Positions 48,602-48,661 of a DNA stretch of 48,661 nt are shown here, in pieces (within the stretch, counting starts at the first letter, position 1; every line of letters starts with the position of its first letter). The position numbers and the translations under genes are program-made. The notes below the pieces were generated by a model. The model was not told the DNA's origin and ran no database searches. It saw only the letters and a list, made by a program, of their open reading frames with translations. This DNA is from Desulfovibrio oxyclinae DSM 11498. Lineage in GTDB: Bacteria; Desulfobacterota; Desulfovibrionia; Desulfovibrionales; Desulfovibrionaceae. The stretch is from positions 472 to 49,132 of the forward strand of contig NZ_AQXE01000015.1 in assembly GCF_000375485.1 (NCBI RefSeq), written 5' to 3'.

Positions 48602-48661
48602 ATGCCTCGATCGGCATTGCTGCGGTACTTGGTTGGCGGGAGTAGAAGCTTTGTTGGAAGT

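Noticed and set aside
48415..48645. 76-residue plus-strand frame at the right end
   Set aside because: It crosses several inverted repeats, lacks a ribosome binding site and shows no motif or protein-like composition.
1..48661. CRISPR arrays, rRNA, tRNA genes and insertion sequences
   Set aside because: No spaced direct repeats, no conserved rRNA blocks, no T-loop-like tRNA sequences with cloverleaf context and no transposase motifs were seen on reading both strands.

Overview
The window is G+C-rich and densely coded, and looks like a chromosomal segment of a free-living, motile, Gram-negative deltaproteobacterium. The gene set points most to the Desulfovibrio lineage: multi-domain c-di-GMP enzymes, chemoreceptors with a cytoplasmic PAS domain, a sigma-54 promoter before flgE, a DUF1007-NicO metal exporter, a PIN-PhoH ATPase and ArsR/ArsP. 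This assignment is inferred from gene content; there is no rRNA or other marker gene. No rRNA, tRNA, insertion sequence or CRISPR array was seen.

Left end (1-8507): genes of a T7-like (podovirus) tail lie on the minus strand: two tail-fibre genes (the last runs off the left edge), a gp14-like internal virion protein, a gp12-like tail tube protein and, 3 kb away, a gp11-like tail adaptor. Between the gp12-like and gp11-like genes, in opposite orientation, sit four cellular genes: a tRNA-dihydrouridine synthase, a cyclase-family metallohydrolase, an EamA transporter and a SlyX-like protein. The phage module is therefore split.

8.6-17.3 kb is a c-di-GMP block: an HD-GYP phosphodiesterase, then on the minus strand a Cache-PAS-GGDEF-EAL protein, a five-PAS GGEEF cyclase and a membrane protein whose GGDEF motif has decayed to RGGKF while the RxxD inhibitory site remains. 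17.3-24.2 kb holds envelope genes (a small exported protein, two lipoproteins in one operon, a 3D-domain protein, an OmpH/Skp-like lipoprotein, a Tat-type ApbE flavin transferase), a stand-alone metallo-beta-lactamase-fold protein, a GT4 glycosyltransferase and an HPt protein. 24.4-31.2 kb is motility-related: flgE behind a sigma-54 promoter, a TPR protein, a chemoreceptor with a downstream CgeB-like glycosyltransferase, and a short FlgM-like ORF, followed by an orphan HicB.

31.9-45.4 kb mixes housekeeping and sensing: PIN-PhoH and MltD-like transglycosylase (one operon), a Ni/Co exporter, two histidine kinases (one atypical, with a hairpin covering its ribosome binding site), a glycine-zipper lipoprotein, a GNAT enzyme, SerB, an ArsR-ArsP pair, an AI-2E-family transporter and ChrA. 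A Cache-PAS chemoreceptor closes the coding part. The last 700 bases hold no convincing gene but are full of inverted repeats: several hairpins enclosed by a 15-base inverted repeat, then a separate three-tier nested hairpin. Several genes (cyclase, slyX-like, arsR) have a -10 box 7-9 bases before the ATG and no Shine-Dalgarno sequence, suggesting leaderless mRNAs.
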